64,000 bases of DNA from Dictyobacter vulcani (GCF_008974265.1 NZ_BKZW01000001.1:434001-498000); one strand, 5' to 3'; shown: positions 29,362 through 38,997, numbered from the stretch's first letter. The notes: generated by a model from the sequence alone, not told the origin. Numbers and translations are program-made.

Positions 29362-30006
29362 ATGAGTATATACAATCCGCGTGATCCAAAATGGATCAAG
29401 GAATCTCGCGACTATCTTGAGCCAAGAGGGATCATACCATCTGTCGTAGAAACAACGCCCCGTGGTATCATCAGCCATGATCTCTTCTCGCGCTTACTTC
29501 AAGACCGCATCATCTTTGTGGGTACACAGATTGACGATATGGTAGCCAATAGTGTCGTAGGACAGTTGCTTTATCTGCAAAATGAAGATCCCACCAAAGA
29601 TATCAGCATGTATGTGAACAGCCCGGGTGGAGTCATTTATGCCGGTCTGGCTATTTATGATGCGATGCAATCACTGAAAGCGGATGTCTCAACAGTCTGT
29701 ATGGGAATGGCCATGAGTATGGGAGCCGTTATCCTGGCAGTTGGAGCTAAAGGCAAACGTTTTGCACTCCCTAACTCAACCATCCTGATCCACCAGCCAC
29801 TTGGCGGAGCCGAAGGCCAGGCCTCGGATATTGAAATTACCGCTCGCGAAATTATCCGCTTGCGCCAGAGCCTGCTTGGTATACTTTCAAAGCATACCGG
29901 ACAACCCATCGAGCGTCTGCAAAAAGATGCCGACCGTAACTACTATCTCTCAGCGCCAGAAGCAGTAGAATACGGCATCATTGACGAAGTATTAACCCAC
30001 GAGTAG
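29362..30006 (+). CDS. clpP: ATP-dependent Clp protease proteolytic subunit
   Basis: About 214 residues of the ClpP serine peptidase, which forms the barrel that degrades proteins fed by ClpX/ClpC. Catalytic residues are Ser in MGMAMSMGA, His in ILIHQPLGG and Asp in DADRNYYLS. The leader reads [11 protein letters not shown], as in other ClpPs. The nucleophile motif has Met residues where most have GxAASMGA. An upstream in-frame ATG at 29341 exists, but GGAG at 29353 favours ATG 29362. No clp ATPase gene is adjacent, and a terminator follows. Confidence 0.95.
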   Translation: MSIYNPRDPKWIKESRDYLEPRGIIPSVVETTPRGIISHDLFSRLLQDRIIFVGTQIDDMVANSVVGQLLYLQNEDPTKDISMYVNSPGGVIYAGLAIYDAMQSLKADVSTVCMGMAMSMGAVILAVGAKGKRFALPNSTILIHQPLGGAEGQASDIEITAREIIRLRQSLLGILSKHTGQPIERLQKDADRNYYLSAPEAVEYGIIDEVLTHE

Positions 30007-30024
30007 ATCAACTACAATCAACAC

Positions 30025-30063
30025 AAAAAGGCGGCCTGGTTATGTTTGACCAGGCCGCCTTTC
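30025..30063 (+). terminator. Rho-independent terminator after clpP
   Basis: Arms AAAGGCGGCCTGGT and ACCAGGCCGCCTTT around an 8-base loop, 19 bases after the clpP stop. Confidence 0.85.
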
Positions 30064-30121
30064 CACGTCTATTAAAAACGTATGTTTACTTCTTTATCTA
30101 CCATCCATGGCTCAAAGAATG

Positions 30122-31993
30122 TTATTCTTTGATGAAGACAAAACCATAGTGACCGGGAACCTCAATCTCAAAGGATTGATTATCCTCATTGACAGTGATC
30201 TCATAAGGTTCAGTGCGTTTGTCCTGATCGATCATTTCACGATAAGTGCCACTAAGCGGAAATGGTACGGAAATCTTTTGATGTCCATCAGAGAAATTAA
30301 GGAAAACGATAGCAACCTGTCCGGTAGATCCATGATGACGTCGGTAAGCGACTACTTTGTCTTCAATGCGCGACTCTGCACTATAATAGAAGGATTCACG
30401 GCTGCGCAGTGCAGGATATGTACGTCGCAATGAACCCAATGTGCGATAGAGTTGAACCAGAGGTGTTCCGTACTCATCGTAAAAGTATTCCCAGTTCACG
30501 TTGCGCTGATAGCAAACACGTGCTCGTCCTTTGGTCGGCAAAACGTAATTCTGAGCAAATTCCTGACCTTGCCAGAGCATTGGCGTGCCCTCGCAGGTGT
30601 AAAGCGCAATGGCAAAAGGTTGGAGCTTATAAAACTGACTGCGGTCCCCAAAAGGCACATCATCCGGAAGAATAGCAACGTGAGAAATCAGCTGACTGTT
30701 ATCATGATTCTCCAGATATTGAAATGGCATCACCGGCATATCGACAGGCTGCCCCTCAATATCCTGCACTGTTTTTGTATAAGGATAGCCAGTATAATTC
30801 TGATCCAGTACTACCTGATGCACAAAATGCTCATCTACCGTTCCAGTCTCCGCCATTCCTTCCGACATGCAACGAAAACTATCCTGCCAGGTACTGGTAG
30901 AGAACGTATCCTTCAAGATCTCCTGTGGACGATTCTGCGCCTCTGTACATTGGATCAAACGGCTATACTCCCCTGGCTTGCCTGATGGAGTAAAACGGCC
31001 AATTTTTAACGACTCATTGTAGGTGTTATAAGCAATATGTGCGTACTGAATGCCCATCGGACCATCATAAAGATCCGTGACCTCATCATAGCGAAAACCA
31101 TCAATGTGGTATTCATGCAACCAGTGATAATTCGCAGTCTGAATATATTCGCGGGCAAAATCCCTGGCAAAATCAATTTCAGGCCCAAAGGGACCATCGC
31201 CACCAATCATCGGACTTTCCAGTCCTGTATCTTTATAGACCAGATTATAAGGAAAGCTTGGATCGACATGTTGATAGACCACATCCAGAATAACGGCAAT
31301 CCCTTCACTATGACAGGTATTGACCAGTTGTTTTAATCCCTGAATACCTCCCCAGCGTTCATAGGGCGCAAAATAATGCAGTGGCTCATAACCCCAGTTG
31401 AAATTGAGTTTGAGGCTGGTAATTGGCATCAATTCCAGACAATTCACACCCAGACTTTTCAGGAAAGGGATCCGCTCGATGACGCCAGCGAAGTTACTAT
31501 TAAATTCTTCAACTTGTAGCTCATATACGATGAGGTCTGCCAGTTCAGGCGTTTTCCACTCGTCATCAGTCCACTCAAATGGCGCAAAACTGTCCGGGGT
31601 GACTACGGCTGACAGTAAGCCAATATCAGTCGCCAGCGCAAATGGATCCGTAAACCAGCGCGTAACTATTCTTTTCTCGTCACTATCAGGCTGGGATTGC
31701 AACAATTGATAGCGGTAAAGATAACTACCGGAAAGTCCAAAATGCGTTCCATCCTCAGGGGAAAGATGAATCTGTGCCTGCCAGAGGTCGTTCTCCGATC
31801 CTTCTTTATATTCTAACTGGAAATCACGCGGCAGTATATTTTCATAAAAGTGATCCGCTTTATGTAAAACCTGTACATGGACCTCATAGCCATCATGAGA
31901 AGTAATGCCAGGTAAATAAATGCCAAAGGTAATATCAACCCCATCCTTATCCACAGCCCCGGCATATGCGCCTAATTCACGCAAGTTGATCAT
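30122..31993 (-). CDS. GH13 alpha-amylase-family glycoside hydrolase (branching-enzyme/trehalohydrolase-like)
   Basis: A 623-residue GH13 enzyme acting on alpha-glucans. An N-terminal beta-sandwich (about 1-140) precedes the TIM barrel. The conserved regions are VILDVVYQHV (I), DGFRYDEVTDLYD with the nucleophile Asp (II) and FQYLENHDNSQ (IV). The C-terminal beta domain ends GHYGFVFIKE. The N-terminal domain and the stretch GVNCLELMPITS resemble glucan branching enzymes or maltooligosyl trehalose trehalohydrolase more than secreted amylases. No signal peptide is present. GAGGAAC precedes the ATG at 31993. The exact reaction is not fixed by sequence. Confidence 0.88.
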   Translation of the reverse strand: MINLRELGAYAGAVDKDGVDITFGIYLPGITSHDGYEVHVQVLHKADHFYENILPRDFQLEYKEGSENDLWQAQIHLSPEDGTHFGLSGSYLYRYQLLQSQPDSDEKRIVTRWFTDPFALATDIGLLSAVVTPDSFAPFEWTDDEWKTPELADLIVYELQVEEFNSNFAGVIERIPFLKSLGVNCLELMPITSLKLNFNWGYEPLHYFAPYERWGGIQGLKQLVNTCHSEGIAVILDVVYQHVDPSFPYNLVYKDTGLESPMIGGDGPFGPEIDFARDFAREYIQTANYHWLHEYHIDGFRYDEVTDLYDGPMGIQYAHIAYNTYNESLKIGRFTPSGKPGEYSRLIQCTEAQNRPQEILKDTFSTSTWQDSFRCMSEGMAETGTVDEHFVHQVVLDQNYTGYPYTKTVQDIEGQPVDMPVMPFQYLENHDNSQLISHVAILPDDVPFGDRSQFYKLQPFAIALYTCEGTPMLWQGQEFAQNYVLPTKGRARVCYQRNVNWEYFYDEYGTPLVQLYRTLGSLRRTYPALRSRESFYYSAESRIEDKVVAYRRHHGSTGQVAIVFLNFSDGHQKISVPFPLSGTYREMIDQDKRTEPYEITVNEDNQSFEIEVPGHYGFVFIKE

Positions 31994-32278
31994 TCAAGTT
32001 CCTCATATATCTAGCAATTGTTGTGTCGCTTCATAATCTATTTATTTCAGCATGGAAGGGCCACGAAACCGTGAATAGTTCTCCGGTAAACCCCTACCAT
32101 ATTCTACTACGTGGTAGAGCTTTTTCGGGCTTCATCGTATACTTGCTTGCGCTGACGAACTTCACAGCCACAAAATACAGACAAGCTGATACTGAAAACT
32201 TGCATCAGCTTGTCTTTCGAAGTAATTTGATAACTGCACACAATTTTTTCAGGAATTTTGAATTTCGCTGTTAGATAC
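31994..32278. other. Intergenic region, no gene recognised
   Basis: An ORF of 83 codons at 32023 looks accidental: it lacks a ribosome site and any recognisable motif. Nothing else stands out. Confidence 0.4.
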
Positions 32279-32307
32279 TTGAGAGTAATAGACAGTTGTG
32301 ATACAAT
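32279..32307 (+). promoter_or_regulatory. Candidate sigma-70-type promoter for the zinc-ribbon gene
   Basis: TTGAGA (32279-32284) and TACAAT (32302-32307) are spaced by exactly 17 bp, 109 bp before the gene start at 32416. This is one of the best promoter matches I saw in the window. Confidence 0.5.
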
Positions 32308-32415
32308 AGAGTCATGCTGTATAGTGCATTGTTGCTCGGAGTAGATTGTCTATTGTAAGCTGCGCGATACAGAGAATATCATAAGGGATCAATTCCCAAG
32401 AAGCGAGAAAAAAGA

Positions 32416-32763
32416 ATGTCAATGACCGATCAAACCCTGTATTGTCGCGATTGCAATCAAGAGTTTACGTTTACTGCTGGTGAGCAAGAGTTTTTTGCTA
32501 GCCGTGGTTTAACGAATGCCCCAACCCGCTGTCCATCGTGCCGCGCTGCACGCAAACAGGCTGGTGGTGGACGCCGCGGTTCCTCAAGTGGTTTCGGTGG
32601 CGGCTACCGCGAACGCGAGCCTCGTCAGATGTATAGCGCCACCTGCGCAAGTTGTGGCAATGAGGCTCAGGTACCATTCCAGCCTCGTGAAGATCGCCCG
32701 GTTTATTGTAAAGATTGTTACCAGCCCCAGGATCGCAACGACGATCGCCGTTCTCGCTGGTAA
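32416..32763 (+). CDS. Small double zinc-ribbon protein
   Basis: A 115-residue protein with two zinc-binding units. The first is a zf_Trcl-type ribbon (LYCRDCNQEFTFTAGEQEFF, then CPSCRAARK) and the second a CxxC-x20-CxxC ribbon (CASCGNEAQVPFQP, then YCKDCY). They are joined by a Gly/Arg/Ser-rich linker and followed by a basic, charged tail. Such proteins occur widely in Chloroflexota and are probably nucleic-acid or protein binding. The function is unknown. A second ATG lies two codons on. Confidence 0.85.
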   Translation: MSMTDQTLYCRDCNQEFTFTAGEQEFFASRGLTNAPTRCPSCRAARKQAGGGRRGSSSGFGGGYREREPRQMYSATCASCGNEAQVPFQPREDRPVYCKDCYQPQDRNDDRRSRW

Positions 32764-33097
32764 TTTCACGAAACAGCATTCATCGCTACTACGTCGCGGT
32801 TAACGGCGTATGTATGCCTGAAATAACAAGCTGATTCTGTAGGAAGAGTAACACAATGGCCTTCTATGGCAGGCGGTTACTCTTCCATACACGTCCACTT
32901 ATTTAATTCCTCTCATTAAATAAATCTATGTTTTAAGAGAGGTCCCTCAAACCGAAATAAAGTCCGGCTACGATTATGCAACGGATGCGAACAAAAAGAA
33001 TTATTACATAAAAGTAATTTCTGTATTTTCCCTGAAAAACGTTTTTTTACCAGCAAAGGGCGGGCTCAACGTCTGCCTCAAGAGGGAGTTCTATGCC
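32764..33097. other. Intergenic region with an 11-bp-arm hairpin
   Basis: No gene is visible. Arms GGAAGAGTAAC (32842-32852) and GTTACTCTTCC (32876-32886) could fold around a 23-base loop. A following T tract is missing, so terminator function is uncertain. Confidence 0.4.
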
Positions 33098-33580
33098 ATG
33101 ACCTACTCACGCCGAAACATTGCAGCGGAACAACAAGAGGCAAGTCTGAAAGCCAAACAGCTCATTACTCTCTGCGAACAACTACACATTACTCTAGATC
33201 CTATTGATTGGCAAGAGTATGGAATGCGCGCACCGATAAAAGTGAATGGCATCGAGATATCAGATCTAACAGATCTTGGTCAGCGCGATAGCGATTATAT
33301 TCTCCGCCGCATCCAACTCAAACTTTTTGAGCGCGTGGCACTCTCTAGCATCAAGGCCAAACCTGGTCAGTCTGCTTCTATGTGGAGCCCGGTTGATGTA
33401 CAACAACCACAAGCCTTTTTAAGTCTCTGGGTTATTACTTTAGATACAGGCGAACGCATACCAGTCATTGAGTCCCTCAAAAACGGCCAGCGCGTCTATG
33501 AACCCTATCAGCACCAGGGAAATAAACAAGAGGATCTGGCAAAACTCTTCGGCCCCTCTGCGAAGGTGAATATCAAGTAG
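33098..33580 (+). CDS. Unrecognised protein, N-terminal part (frameshifted)
   Basis: A 160-residue frame I do not recognise. It reads as a soluble, mostly helical then beta-rich protein. In the last residues it diverges from a second open frame that continues coding-like sequence to 33798. One extra base in the C run at 33553-33556 would fuse the two into about 233 residues. GAGGGAG precedes ATG 33098. The joined product has a Lys/Glu-rich first half, and its second half resembles a small beta-barrel domain. It is either a pseudogene or carries a sequencing error. Confidence 0.55.
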   Translation: MTYSRRNIAAEQQEASLKAKQLITLCEQLHITLDPIDWQEYGMRAPIKVNGIEISDLTDLGQRDSDYILRRIQLKLFERVALSSIKAKPGQSASMWSPVDVQQPQAFLSLWVITLDTGERIPVIESLKNGQRVYEPYQHQGNKQEDLAKLFGPSAKVNIK

Positions 33581-33798
33581 GCGAAACAATAACGATTGAG
33601 GAGCGCGACCACCAGGGTTCAGGCGAAATCGTCTACATTATTCCTCCTGGCAAGAAACTTACCAGCCGCACAAACTCATCACGTGGCTATCATACTATTG
33701 CAGGCAAAGCCTATACCAATGATGCCGCCTCTCGTTACGTTGTTGATTGCCATGATGGATTTCCTCACATCGTCAATCAATCTCAAATCACCAAATAA
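33557..33798 (+). CDS. C-terminal part of the frameshifted gene at 33098
   Basis: Read in the +1 frame from about 33557, the DNA gives CEGEYQVGETITIEERD, then GSGEIVYIIPPGKK and a tail ending IVNQSQITK. This looks like a small beta domain with real coding character. There is no start codon with a ribosome site, so it should be the continuation of the upstream frame. A good terminator follows it, supporting 33798 as the true gene end. Confidence 0.5.
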
Positions 33799-33801
33799 CA
33801 A

Positions 33802-33830
33802 TGGCAGGCAAGTTATGCACTTGCCTGCTT
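33802..33830 (+). terminator. Rho-independent terminator
   Basis: Arms GCAGGCAAGT and ACTTGCCTGC with a 5-base loop are followed by TTTTATTTTT. It lies just past the end of the frameshifted gene. Confidence 0.8.
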
Positions 33831-34028
33831 TTATTTTTAATGCTATGAGTCAATGTCAGATTATATGCTGGCTCTTTTGCGGAATATAATTGACATATCC
33901 ACATACATCATATATAATTTATTTACACGTATCTTGCTCGTTTTTTGTCTCAGACAGGTCCAGTCGCTCATATGCGTGTGCCTGCCACTGTATGCTATCT
34001 TTCCTCAATGAAGAGAGGAACTTTTGTG

Positions 34029-35165
34029 ATGATATTTCCACCTGACATTACTGCACGCGAAACACCTCACGATCCAATTGAAAAAGCCAGAAAATATGTT
34101 ATCTTAGTCATAGATACAGATGAGATACGCGCACAAAGAATTGCTTGCGTGATTACCCTGGCAGGAATGAGAGCAATCGTTGTAACCACTATCTATCAAG
34201 CTTTCGAGCGTTTTCTCCAGGAATTCTTTGTTCCCAGTTTGATATTAATTGATCAACAAGAAGAGCAATCCACACCTCTATTTATACGTTTTACACAACG
34301 CCTGACACAAGAGCTTCAACGTGAAATTCCAATGATGTCGCTTGGTACGACAAAACTCTCAAATGGAGATTTGCTCGCAGCCTACGAAACTCTCTCGCGT
34401 ACAACCCATCGTGTCTCTCACTCAAATGGTTCCTTTCTTAAAAGGATATGGGAAATCCTACCCGAAGCAGAATGTTCATTTTCAACTGAGGAAAACACAA
34501 TAGCCCTGGAGGTCTTGCCAAAGTTTGGTCTTTTACCTCACGTGACCAGAAGCAAGCGCTCTATTGCTTCACATTTCCATCATCAATTGAAAGCCGCCAG
34601 GTTGGTGATTGGTTTTGATAAGTGGGACACTTTGCTAACGGATGTTGGGTTGCCACAATTTCGCAAAGAAGAGAATTGGCCACCGCTGACAGATCAATAT
34701 TGCATTCCCCCGGAGTATACAACCTGCCTGAATCGAGCGGTACTCTTCTCTCATCCGGACCAGCCTGAAAAACAAGCGTATAAATGGGCCAACCGGGTTG
34801 AGTCAGATATCCTTCAAAAGGTGGCTTTGATCTTTCTCTTGCAGCAAGCCCCAAAGATCATTGGACAGGATTGGAATATGCGTACGCTCCTCACCGCCTT
34901 TACCAATGAGACAAATACTACACGTGGAGAAAAGCTTACCGAATGGAAGAGGCTGGATAATGGATCGTTTGTTTGCGTCTTTTATAGCAATCTGTTCGCC
35001 TATGGATTTATGGGCGCGGCAGGACCCTCATGTTATATCTGGCAGGCTGCCTTTGATAAAATGCTCGAACTAGGAAAGATTCAAAGACACTGGCAGGTTC
35101 GTGAGATCGAATGCAGTTGCCAGACGCATACCGGTCACTGTGTCTTTCTCTTCACACCCAGATAA
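34029..35165 (+). CDS. Receiver-like domain protein of unknown function
   Basis: About 378 residues. The N-terminal 110 resemble a CheY-like receiver fold: VILVIDTDEIRAQRIACVI, then VPSLILIDQQEEQST at the usual phospho-Asp strand. In that strand the Asp is followed by Gln-Gln, so phosphorylation capacity is uncertain. The remaining 260 residues are not recognised; they contain a Cys-containing C-terminus (IECSCQTHTGHCVFLF) and no DNA-binding motif I can name. The frame opens at TTG 33945. GAGAGGAAC supports ATG 34029. No histidine kinase is adjacent. Confidence 0.6.
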   Translation: MIFPPDITARETPHDPIEKARKYVILVIDTDEIRAQRIACVITLAGMRAIVVTTIYQAFERFLQEFFVPSLILIDQQEEQSTPLFIRFTQRLTQELQREIPMMSLGTTKLSNGDLLAAYETLSRTTHRVSHSNGSFLKRIWEILPEAECSFSTEENTIALEVLPKFGLLPHVTRSKRSIASHFHHQLKAARLVIGFDKWDTLLTDVGLPQFRKEENWPPLTDQYCIPPEYTTCLNRAVLFSHPDQPEKQAYKWANRVESDILQKVALIFLLQQAPKIIGQDWNMRTLLTAFTNETNTTRGEKLTEWKRLDNGSFVCVFYSNLFAYGFMGAAGPSCYIWQAAFDKMLELGKIQRHWQVREIECSCQTHTGHCVFLFTPR

Positions 35166-35407
35166 CTCGTATGGCGCCAGTTTTCGATTGCTGCTCACTG
35201 ATATATCCTGAATACTCATTTGTGGTATGATAAAAATCATCTATGCATAGAAAAGTGCAAAAGCATCAGATGGTACCCATAGCGATAACCCGATTCTAGT
35301 TAGCCCGATGTATATTTCCATTGTTCTCCTCGTCGTGCTCTTTGCAATGCAGTATCTCTCACAGGGCACGAACAGGCCAATTAGTGATGTTCAGGAGTGC
35401 AAAAATC

Positions 35408-36226
35408 ATGAAGCTTCATTCTGGCAGTGTTGCCGTAATTACCGGAGCAGGCAGTGGTATTGGACGTGCTCTGGCGATTAATCTGGCAGCCAAAGGTTGT
35501 GCGCTGGCCCTGGCGGATAAAAATGCGCAGGGCCTGGAAGAAACGGTACAGTTGCTACGTTCCACAACACCGAGCACTTGCACGACATATGTGCTGGATG
35601 TTGGAGACAATAAGGCCGTCGAACAGTTCGCAGCAGATGTAGTACAACAATACGGCAAAGTAGATTTGTTAATCAACAATGCTGGTGTCGCTCTTGGGGG
35701 GACATTTGAACAGCTCACGCTCGAGCAGTTTGAATGGCTGTTTCAGATCAATTTCTGGGGTACTGTCTATGGTGTAACAGCCTTCCTCCCCATCCTGAAA
35801 CAACAACCTGATGCTCATATTGTCAACCTTTCCAGCGTCTTTGGACTCTTTGCCGTTCCTGGACAGACAGCATATACTGCCAGTAAGTTTGCTGTACGTG
35901 GCTTTACTGAAACCCTACGACAAGAGCTGGCACGCACCACCGTCAAAGTGAGTAGTGTCCATCCCGGTGGTATCAAAACCAATATCGCCCGCAATGCTCG
36001 TTTTGCTAAAATGACTGATGAGGAAGCTAAACGTGGCCGCATCTATTTTGAACGTGTACTAACATTGCCACCAGAGACCGCAGCCGCAATTATAGTACAG
36101 GGTATTGAGCGTAATGCGCCACGCATCCTTGTCGGCCGCGACGCCCGAGTAATGGATCTGATCCAACGGGTATTCCCTGTCAATTATCCTCGCGCAATGA
36201 AAGCATTACAACGCTTTATCCGCTAA
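35408..36226 (+). CDS. Short-chain dehydrogenase/reductase (SDR)
   Basis: A 272-residue classical SDR, an NAD(P)-dependent oxidoreductase. The cofactor motif is VITGAGSGIGRALAINLA near residue 12, the structural LINNAGVALGG follows, and the active site is Ser in VNLSSVFGLF with YTASKFAVRGF (YxxxK). The substrate is unknown. CAGGAGTG precedes ATG 35408, although the frame opens at 35321. A hairpin follows the gene. Confidence 0.9.
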   Translation: MKLHSGSVAVITGAGSGIGRALAINLAAKGCALALADKNAQGLEETVQLLRSTTPSTCTTYVLDVGDNKAVEQFAADVVQQYGKVDLLINNAGVALGGTFEQLTLEQFEWLFQINFWGTVYGVTAFLPILKQQPDAHIVNLSSVFGLFAVPGQTAYTASKFAVRGFTETLRQELARTTVKVSSVHPGGIKTNIARNARFAKMTDEEAKRGRIYFERVLTLPPETAAAIIVQGIERNAPRILVGRDARVMDLIQRVFPVNYPRAMKALQRFIR

Positions 36227-36235
36227 TAGATTAAG

Positions 36236-36262
36236 GCTTTCGCAATCGGTGGTTGCGAAAGC
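36236..36262 (+). terminator. Hairpin after the SDR gene
   Basis: Arms GCTTTCGCAA and TTGCGAAAGC enclose a 7-base loop, 9 bases after the stop. The T tract is weak (CCTTCTT), so this is a probable but imperfect terminator. Confidence 0.6.
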
Positions 36263-36287
36263 ATCCTTCTTATCTTGTGCTCCCTTG

Positions 36288-36443
36288 CTACCCATGGAAT
36301 AATGGCAGAGCAGCAATATAGGGCCAGACAAAATAGAGCATACATGCAAGGATAATCAGTATTACTATAAGAATAAGACGCAGGAAGCGCCCGGTAGAAA
36401 TACTATCATTTACTGGTCTGGAACGTTCATCAAAATCTCTCAT
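36288..36443 (-). CDS. Small single-pass membrane protein (51 residues)
   Basis: A 51-codon frame from ATG 36443. A charged N-terminus (MRDFDERSRPVNDS) is followed by a strong hydrophobic segment (FLRLILIVILIILACMLYFV) and a short tail. GAGG lies about 12 bases before the start. It sits 25 bp downstream of the 132-residue gene on the same strand, so the two could form an operon. The helix-plus-ribosome-site combination makes it a likely real gene. The function is unknown. Confidence 0.6.
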   Translation of the reverse strand: MRDFDERSRPVNDSISTGRFLRLILIVILIILACMLYFVWPYIAALPLFHG

Positions 36444-36468
36444 TATAAGAAAAACCTCTTGTTATTTT

Positions 36469-36867
36469 TTAATCCCGCATAGGAAGGATACTTGAAATGC
36501 GTTCACGCGAGACAAAGCGCCCGAGGATATTCCAGCCTTTGATACGATGATCATGTCCACGCGCCGTCACGATATATGTTATATTCTCAGCATCCAGATA
36601 GAAGCGTTGGATTGCGGTCTCGACAGATTCCAGAGGACCATAGACGCCGCCCGACAAAAATACCCGGCGCACCACACCCTCGCGGGCACAGGTCTCATCC
36701 CGTACAAATTGCACCCGATCGCCATCGACATATTCAGGAACAGGTAAAGTAGCAGGTTCAAAATCAGTGGGCCAGGTAACAACACGCTGGCCATTGCGAA
36801 AATCAGTTGGATCCCACTTTCCCAGCATATTATTCCAGACTGGAACAGGTAAATAGCGTTCAATCAT
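36469..36867 (-). CDS. Conserved-looking hypothetical protein
   Basis: A 132-residue soluble protein that I do not recognise. It is Trp/Tyr/Arg-rich and looks mostly beta (DGDRVQFVRDETCAREG, GGVYGPLESVET), possibly a small barrel. Coding character is good across the frame, although the ribosome site before ATG 36867 is weak. A small membrane protein gene follows 25 bp downstream on the same strand. Confidence 0.6.
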   Translation of the reverse strand: MIERYLPVPVWNNMLGKWDPTDFRNGQRVVTWPTDFEPATLPVPEYVDGDRVQFVRDETCAREGVVRRVFLSGGVYGPLESVETAIQRFYLDAENITYIVTARGHDHRIKGWNILGRFVSRERISSILPMRD

Positions 36868-37061
36868 AATTTCTAAAAAACTTTCTCACAAAAAAAGAGA
36901 AACAGCCCATAACTTTAGCCTATTGTAGCATCTTCACAAAAAAGCTGTCGAAAAACGCTTATCAACAGGCAATACTTGTCTTTTGGAAAGCAATAGAGTA
37001 CGCTTCACAAAGATTGCGCTCACTACTGGCAGTAATATTTTTTATGGAAAGCATATAGCAT

Positions 37062-38261
37062 ATGTCTAATAAACTGACTTTATCGAGAAATACAATTTCA
37101 AGAATGCTATCAAGACCCTGGAGTATGAAACTTTTCTACCTCGGCTACTTTTCGGCCATGGGCGTCTATCTCCCTTACCTGGGCCTCTATCTGGGGGCCG
37201 TTGGACTTTCTGGTACACAGATAGGCCTGACGGCTTCAATGTTTCCACTGGCCGCCATGGTGATGCCACCGCTATGGGGAGTGCTCAGCGATCATTATAG
37301 CTGGCGCAAACAATTACTTATAGCGACGCTACTGGGCGCAGTCATCACTTCATTTCTCATCTGGCAGATCGCGCATACATTCATTGTGCTACTCATCTTG
37401 ATTATCCTGCTGGCGATCGCACTCAGTCCAGCAATTCCGCTGGCAGATGCGATTACACTGCAATGGATTGGCGAGCATGGCGGCAGCTACGGATCGATAC
37501 GTGTATATGGATCACTTGGATTTCTACTGGCAGCCATCATTGCAGGCAGAATCCTGAATAGTATCGGTGTCACTTCCCTTTTTCTATTGCTCGCACTGGT
37601 TTTTTGTGGTCCATTACTCGTCAGTTTCTTCGTTCCCGGACAGAGCGGAGTAAGTATGGCACGAATCAAAGCTCGCGAGTTACTACTACTACTGCGTAAC
37701 CGCACATTGCTCCTTTTCATCCTCCTATGTATGGTTGGCTATGGAACCTTTGCAGCCTATAACACGTTCTTCGGACTCTATCTCAAGAGTCTGGGTGTCA
37801 GCACCAGCGCCATCGGTCTAGCATCAGGCATGGCCAGCCTGAGCGAACTACCAACCATGATGCTCTCAGGCATCTTAATGAAACGGCTCGGAGTGAAATG
37901 GTTATTGATTATCGGATTAGGTATAGCAGTGGTGCGCTGGCTGGCCTATGCCACCTTTACAGACTATCCAGTGCTATTCGCATTCACATTACTCCACGGC
38001 ATCTCATTCGCCAGCTTCTATGTTTCCGCCGTAACCTTTATCGATCAACGTGTACCGCTCCATATGCGGACCACGGGACAAACATTATTTTATGGTACAA
38101 GTTTCGGCCTCGGTACCTGGGCAAGTACCAATCTATTTGGTGCACTCTATGAGCACATCCATGGTAGTGGCATATTTCTCGTTGGAGCAGCACTCTGTAC
38201 TGCTTCCATCCTCGGGCTCATACTACTGATACCCCGTAATCCAGCGCATGTGCAACAGTAA
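37062..38261 (+). CDS. MFS transporter (MFS_1-like, LacY/NupG-like)
   Basis: A 399-residue major facilitator with about twelve membrane segments. The first segment reads KLFYLGYFSAMGVYLPYLGL, as in the MFS_1_like/nucleoside-symporter group, and the helix 2-3 loop is PPLWGVLSDHYSWRKQL. A second repeat begins near LLLLRNRTLLLFIL. The substrate cannot be inferred. It is convergent with the GrpB gene, 11 bp apart. Confidence 0.87.
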   Translation: MSNKLTLSRNTISRMLSRPWSMKLFYLGYFSAMGVYLPYLGLYLGAVGLSGTQIGLTASMFPLAAMVMPPLWGVLSDHYSWRKQLLIATLLGAVITSFLIWQIAHTFIVLLILIILLAIALSPAIPLADAITLQWIGEHGGSYGSIRVYGSLGFLLAAIIAGRILNSIGVTSLFLLLALVFCGPLLVSFFVPGQSGVSMARIKARELLLLLRNRTLLLFILLCMVGYGTFAAYNTFFGLYLKSLGVSTSAIGLASGMASLSELPTMMLSGILMKRLGVKWLLIIGLGIAVVRWLAYATFTDYPVLFAFTLLHGISFASFYVSAVTFIDQRVPLHMRTTGQTLFYGTSFGLGTWASTNLFGALYEHIHGSGIFLVGAALCTASILGLILLIPRNPAHVQQ

Positions 38262-38272
38262 TATATACTGGT

Positions 38273-38926
38273 TTAATGCTCCAGGACACTTTTCTGAGCT
38301 CGCGCAAGGATCTCGCCAACGGCCGCTGTCTTGGCATCAGCGTAGTTTTGTGTATATTTCCAATTTTTGCGTGCAAGTTCTCGTTTGGTACGTTCATAGA
38401 GTTGGCGATCAGCTTCATGCTGGCGTAGCCAGTCCCGAAACAGCAACCTGCGATCGATTTCAGAACAGCCGGGTGAAAAAACGTGCAGGTTGACATCAGT
38501 ATCCGGTCCCTTAAACACGCGATGTTCATGCCAATCTGGCTCTCGAATGTGTAAAACGTAAGCCCGGGACTCCAGGGCTGGAACATAAGAGGGCTCGTCT
38601 GCCGAATCTGCCACAACGAGTAGTATATCAATACGCGGTTTGGCGGCCAGTCCTGGTACAGAGGTTGAACCAACATGTTCCAGCAAAAGAATCCGCTCGC
38701 CAAGTGCAGCTTGGATACGCACAGCTTCTCGTTGAAAAAACGCTGGCCACGCTGGATCATAGTCCGCAATATAAATTTGTCCATTCAGCGGCACCAGTGC
38801 GCTAATACGCGTAGCCTGCATTTGCTCCTCAGTCGTTGGAACATGGGTGGCGACCCATTCTTCCTCGAAGGTTACTTTTTCTTGCCCTTTATCTGAATGC
38901 TTGATTATATTATCATTACCAGACAT
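38273..38926 (-). CDS. GrpB/UPF0157 family protein (nucleotidyltransferase fold)
   Basis: About 217 residues. The GrpB signature is ADYDPAWPAFFQREAVRIQA, then LLEHVGSTSVPGLAAKPRID (GS...D, nucleotidyltransferase-like) and HLHVFSPGCSE-type elements near NLHVFSPGC. A roughly 45-residue N-terminal extension precedes the family core. The frame opens at GTG 38938; GTGGAG before ATG 38926 is the better start. Members are thought to be minimal nucleotidyltransferases of uncertain role; the name does not imply GrpE-like activity. Confidence 0.85.
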   Translation of the reverse strand: MSGNDNIIKHSDKGQEKVTFEEEWVATHVPTTEEQMQATRISALVPLNGQIYIADYDPAWPAFFQREAVRIQAALGERILLLEHVGSTSVPGLAAKPRIDILLVVADSADEPSYVPALESRAYVLHIREPDWHEHRVFKGPDTDVNLHVFSPGCSEIDRRLLFRDWLRQHEADRQLYERTKRELARKNWKYTQNYADAKTAAVGEILARAQKSVLEH

Positions 38927-38997
38927 GTGCTTCTCCACTTCATTATTATGCTTTTTACCAGATATAATCGATCTAAACTCATAGTATATACTATAGA

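Noticed and set aside
38273..38926. Reading GrpB as a GrpE-type exchange factor linked to the Hsp70 genes
   Set aside because: Its motifs are UPF0157 nucleotidyltransferase-like, and it lies about 20 kb away from the Hsp70 operon.
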